Assembly (NCBI GenBank): GCA_029259835.1
Contig: JAJDEL010000242.1
Span: 1 to 6,702, forward strand
Direction: 5' to 3'
Length of the DNA: 6,702 nucleotides
From: Planctomicrobium sp.
GTDB lineage: Bacteria; Planctomycetota; Planctomycetia; Planctomycetales; Planctomycetaceae
The notes under the pieces were generated by a model. It was not told the DNA's origin. It searched no databases and saw only the letters and a list, made by a program, of their open reading frames with translations. Both the position numbers and the translations under genes were made by a program. Every line of letters begins with the position of its first letter. The stretch's first letter is position 1. Positions 5,814-6,702 of this stretch are shown one piece after another.

Positions 5814-5959
5814 TGGTAGCGACCGACACGACAAGGAAACGTAAGTCCGTTACCTGTATGTCGAGTGGTCGCGCGAGAGTGGTGTGAGCCTGTTTTTTGC
5901 GGTTGCTTCTATGAAAACGAAAGGCGATGATCTGAGTGTCTCAAGACAGAGGAATTGCA
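5814..5959. promoter_or_regulatory. Divergent intergenic region for the papain-like operon and the phosphatase gene
   Basis: These 146 nt separate genes transcribed away from each other, so both promoters should lie here, but no convincing -35/-10 pair is seen for either. The direct repeat GAGTGGT (5863-5869, 5877-5883) flanks the self-complementary TCGCGCGA (5869-5876), a possible regulator site. On the plus strand AGAGGA at 5948-5953 is a good ribosome binding site deciding the phosphatase start at 5960. Confidence 0.35.
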
Positions 5960-6409
5960 ATGCAGGAAATTGAACCGGAAAAACTGTGGATTGGTCATGC
6001 CGCTGACCTTCGAAATGCGGCTGGTCTCTATGCTCTCGGTATTTCCGCAGTGGTCGATCTTGCGTACGAAGAGAAGGGTGCTGTGCTGTCGCGAGATCTG
6101 AGTTACTGTCGTTTTCCATTGCGAGATGGCGGTGAGAATTCTGAAGTTATGCTTGCAACGGCAGTTGAAGTGGTTGTTACTTTTCTCCGAAAAGGAATTC
6201 CAACCTTGATCGGTTGCAGCGCTGGCATGAGTCGTTCACCAAGTATTGCTGCTGTTGCAATTGCACTTGTGAATGAACAACAACCAGCAGAAGTGCTTGC
6301 TCATATCGGTCAGTTAAAACCGATTGACGTCAGTCCCGGCTTGTGGGAACAAGCCATCGCCGTTTACGAGTCAGTACAGAACAAAGACAATTCGCAATTG
6401 AACGATTGA
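5960..6409 (+). CDS. Dual-specificity-type protein phosphatase
   Basis: A 149-residue soluble single-domain cysteine phosphatase that would dephosphorylate phosphotyrosine or phosphoserine/threonine proteins, or another phosphoester. The signature CX5R is C86-SAGMS-R92, followed by SP as in dual-specificity phosphatases. The probable general-acid Asp is D56 in FPLRDGGEN, about 30 residues before the cysteine as in that family. The N-terminal EKLWIGHAADLRN (7-19) and GISAVVDLAYE (27-37) are the usual first strands. The residue before the nucleophile is Gly rather than the common His (IGCSAG). ATG at 5960 is chosen because AGAGGA lies 6 nt upstream; the GTG at 5936 would add eight residues without a ribosome site. 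It stands alone, divergent from the papain-like operon and convergent with the glycosyltransferase. Substrate is unknown; planctomycetes carry many Ser/Thr kinases, but none is in view. Confidence 0.88.
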   Translation: MQEIEPEKLWIGHAADLRNAAGLYALGISAVVDLAYEEKGAVLSRDLSYCRFPLRDGGENSEVMLATAVEVVVTFLRKGIPTLIGCSAGMSRSPSIAAVAIALVNEQQPAEVLAHIGQLKPIDVSPGLWEQAIAVYESVQNKDNSQLND

Positions 6410-6448
6410 AGATCAGACGTCTATTCTCCACTCTCAACGAGTTGTCGC

Positions 6449-6702
6449 TCAAAACAAACCGTACCGAACGATGCAATACAGAGCTTTGAAGCCGTCGCGG
6501 ACGCCGATTTTCTTGCCTTGCTCGTAGGTTCGACCGTTGTAGCTGCACGACATTTCGAAGACTCGGCAGCCCATCTTCGAGACCTTGGCTGTCATTTCTG
6601 GTTCGATTCCGAAACGTTGCTGTTGCAGCATCGGCCACAGCTTGTGGATGACGTCTTTGCTGAAAACTTTGTAGCAAGTTTCCATATCGGTCAGGTTCAG
6701 AT
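6449..6702 (-). CDS. Family 2 glycosyltransferase, C-terminal part (5' truncated by window)
   Basis: The frame is open to the window edge, so the ATG at 6685 is internal. The visible 83 residues start [13 protein letters not shown] and continue with [22 protein letters not shown] and [22 protein letters not shown]. This series is typical of the second half of GT2 enzymes related to dolichyl-/polyprenyl-phosphate mannosyl or glucosyl transferases, which load a sugar from a nucleotide donor onto a lipid carrier at the cytoplasmic membrane face. TDMETCYK includes conserved acceptor-side residues of this group. No C-terminal membrane segments follow, so it is the short soluble form. The nucleotide-binding DxD half lies outside the window. 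The gap to the phosphatase stop is only 39 nt (6410-6448), with no clear terminator in it. Confidence 0.88.
   Translation of the reverse strand, partial: LNLTDMETCYKVFSKDVIHKLWPMLQQQRFGIEPEMTAKVSKMGCRVFEMSCSYNGRTYEQGKKIGVRDGFKALYCIVRYGLF

Noticed and set aside
5911..5973. 20-codon plus-strand ORF upstream of and overlapping the phosphatase start
   Set aside because: A possible leader peptide, but no ribosome binding site precedes its ATG and no regulatory structure is seen.

Overview
The window looks like chromosomal DNA of a free-living bacterium with a moderate GC content. A planctomycete is the best guess. The basis is the style of several proteins: a dihydrouridine synthase with a CRGGYHL stretch after its catalytic cysteine, a short UvrC-like protein, and a glycosyltransferase ending of the [11 protein letters not shown] type. 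This assignment is an inference from family resemblance, not from a search. No tRNA, rRNA, CRISPR array, transposase or phage structural gene is visible.

Layout: (1) Position 1-770, plus strand: the 3' part of a UvrC/Cho-like repair nuclease gene whose GIY-YIG half lies upstream of the window. (2) 825-2588, minus strand: a two-gene unit, a UPF0173-type metal-dependent hydrolase followed after 3 nt by a tRNA-dihydrouridine synthase, with a candidate promoter at 2635-2662. (3) 2765-5813, minus strand: an accessory-looking operon ending in a strong intrinsic terminator (2765-2801). In transcription order it holds a permuted-papain (YiiX/C92-like) cysteine hydrolase, an exported protein joining an HExxH-type peptidase domain to a thioredoxin domain, a membrane-spanning plus helical segment lying in a different frame, and an unrecognised 224-residue protein. 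(4) 5960-6409, plus strand: a small dual-specificity-type protein phosphatase, divergent from the operon. (5) 6449-6702, minus strand: the C-terminal end of a family 2 glycosyltransferase, cut by the window edge.

The most interesting part is region 3. The peptidase-thioredoxin reading frame closes at 3967. A second frame, open from 4075 to 3530, encodes a Pro/Thr-rich linker, a Gly/Ala-rich transmembrane stretch with an Arg-rich inside flank, and a charged helical tail. It has no ATG, GTG or TTG before or within most of the membrane stretch. A one-base slip or indel, most simply at an A5 run (T5 on the plus strand, 4066-4070), would join the two into one protein of about 558 residues: exported enzyme domains, linker, membrane anchor, cytoplasmic tail. 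The same continuation carries a 70-bp imperfect palindrome of purine/pyrimidine tracts (3767-3836), which looks like an inserted repeat translated as a Pro-rich spacer. The tight coupling of the papain-like gene to the peptidase gene (ATGA overlap) suggests a shared, probably envelope-related, role. The actual function is unknown.
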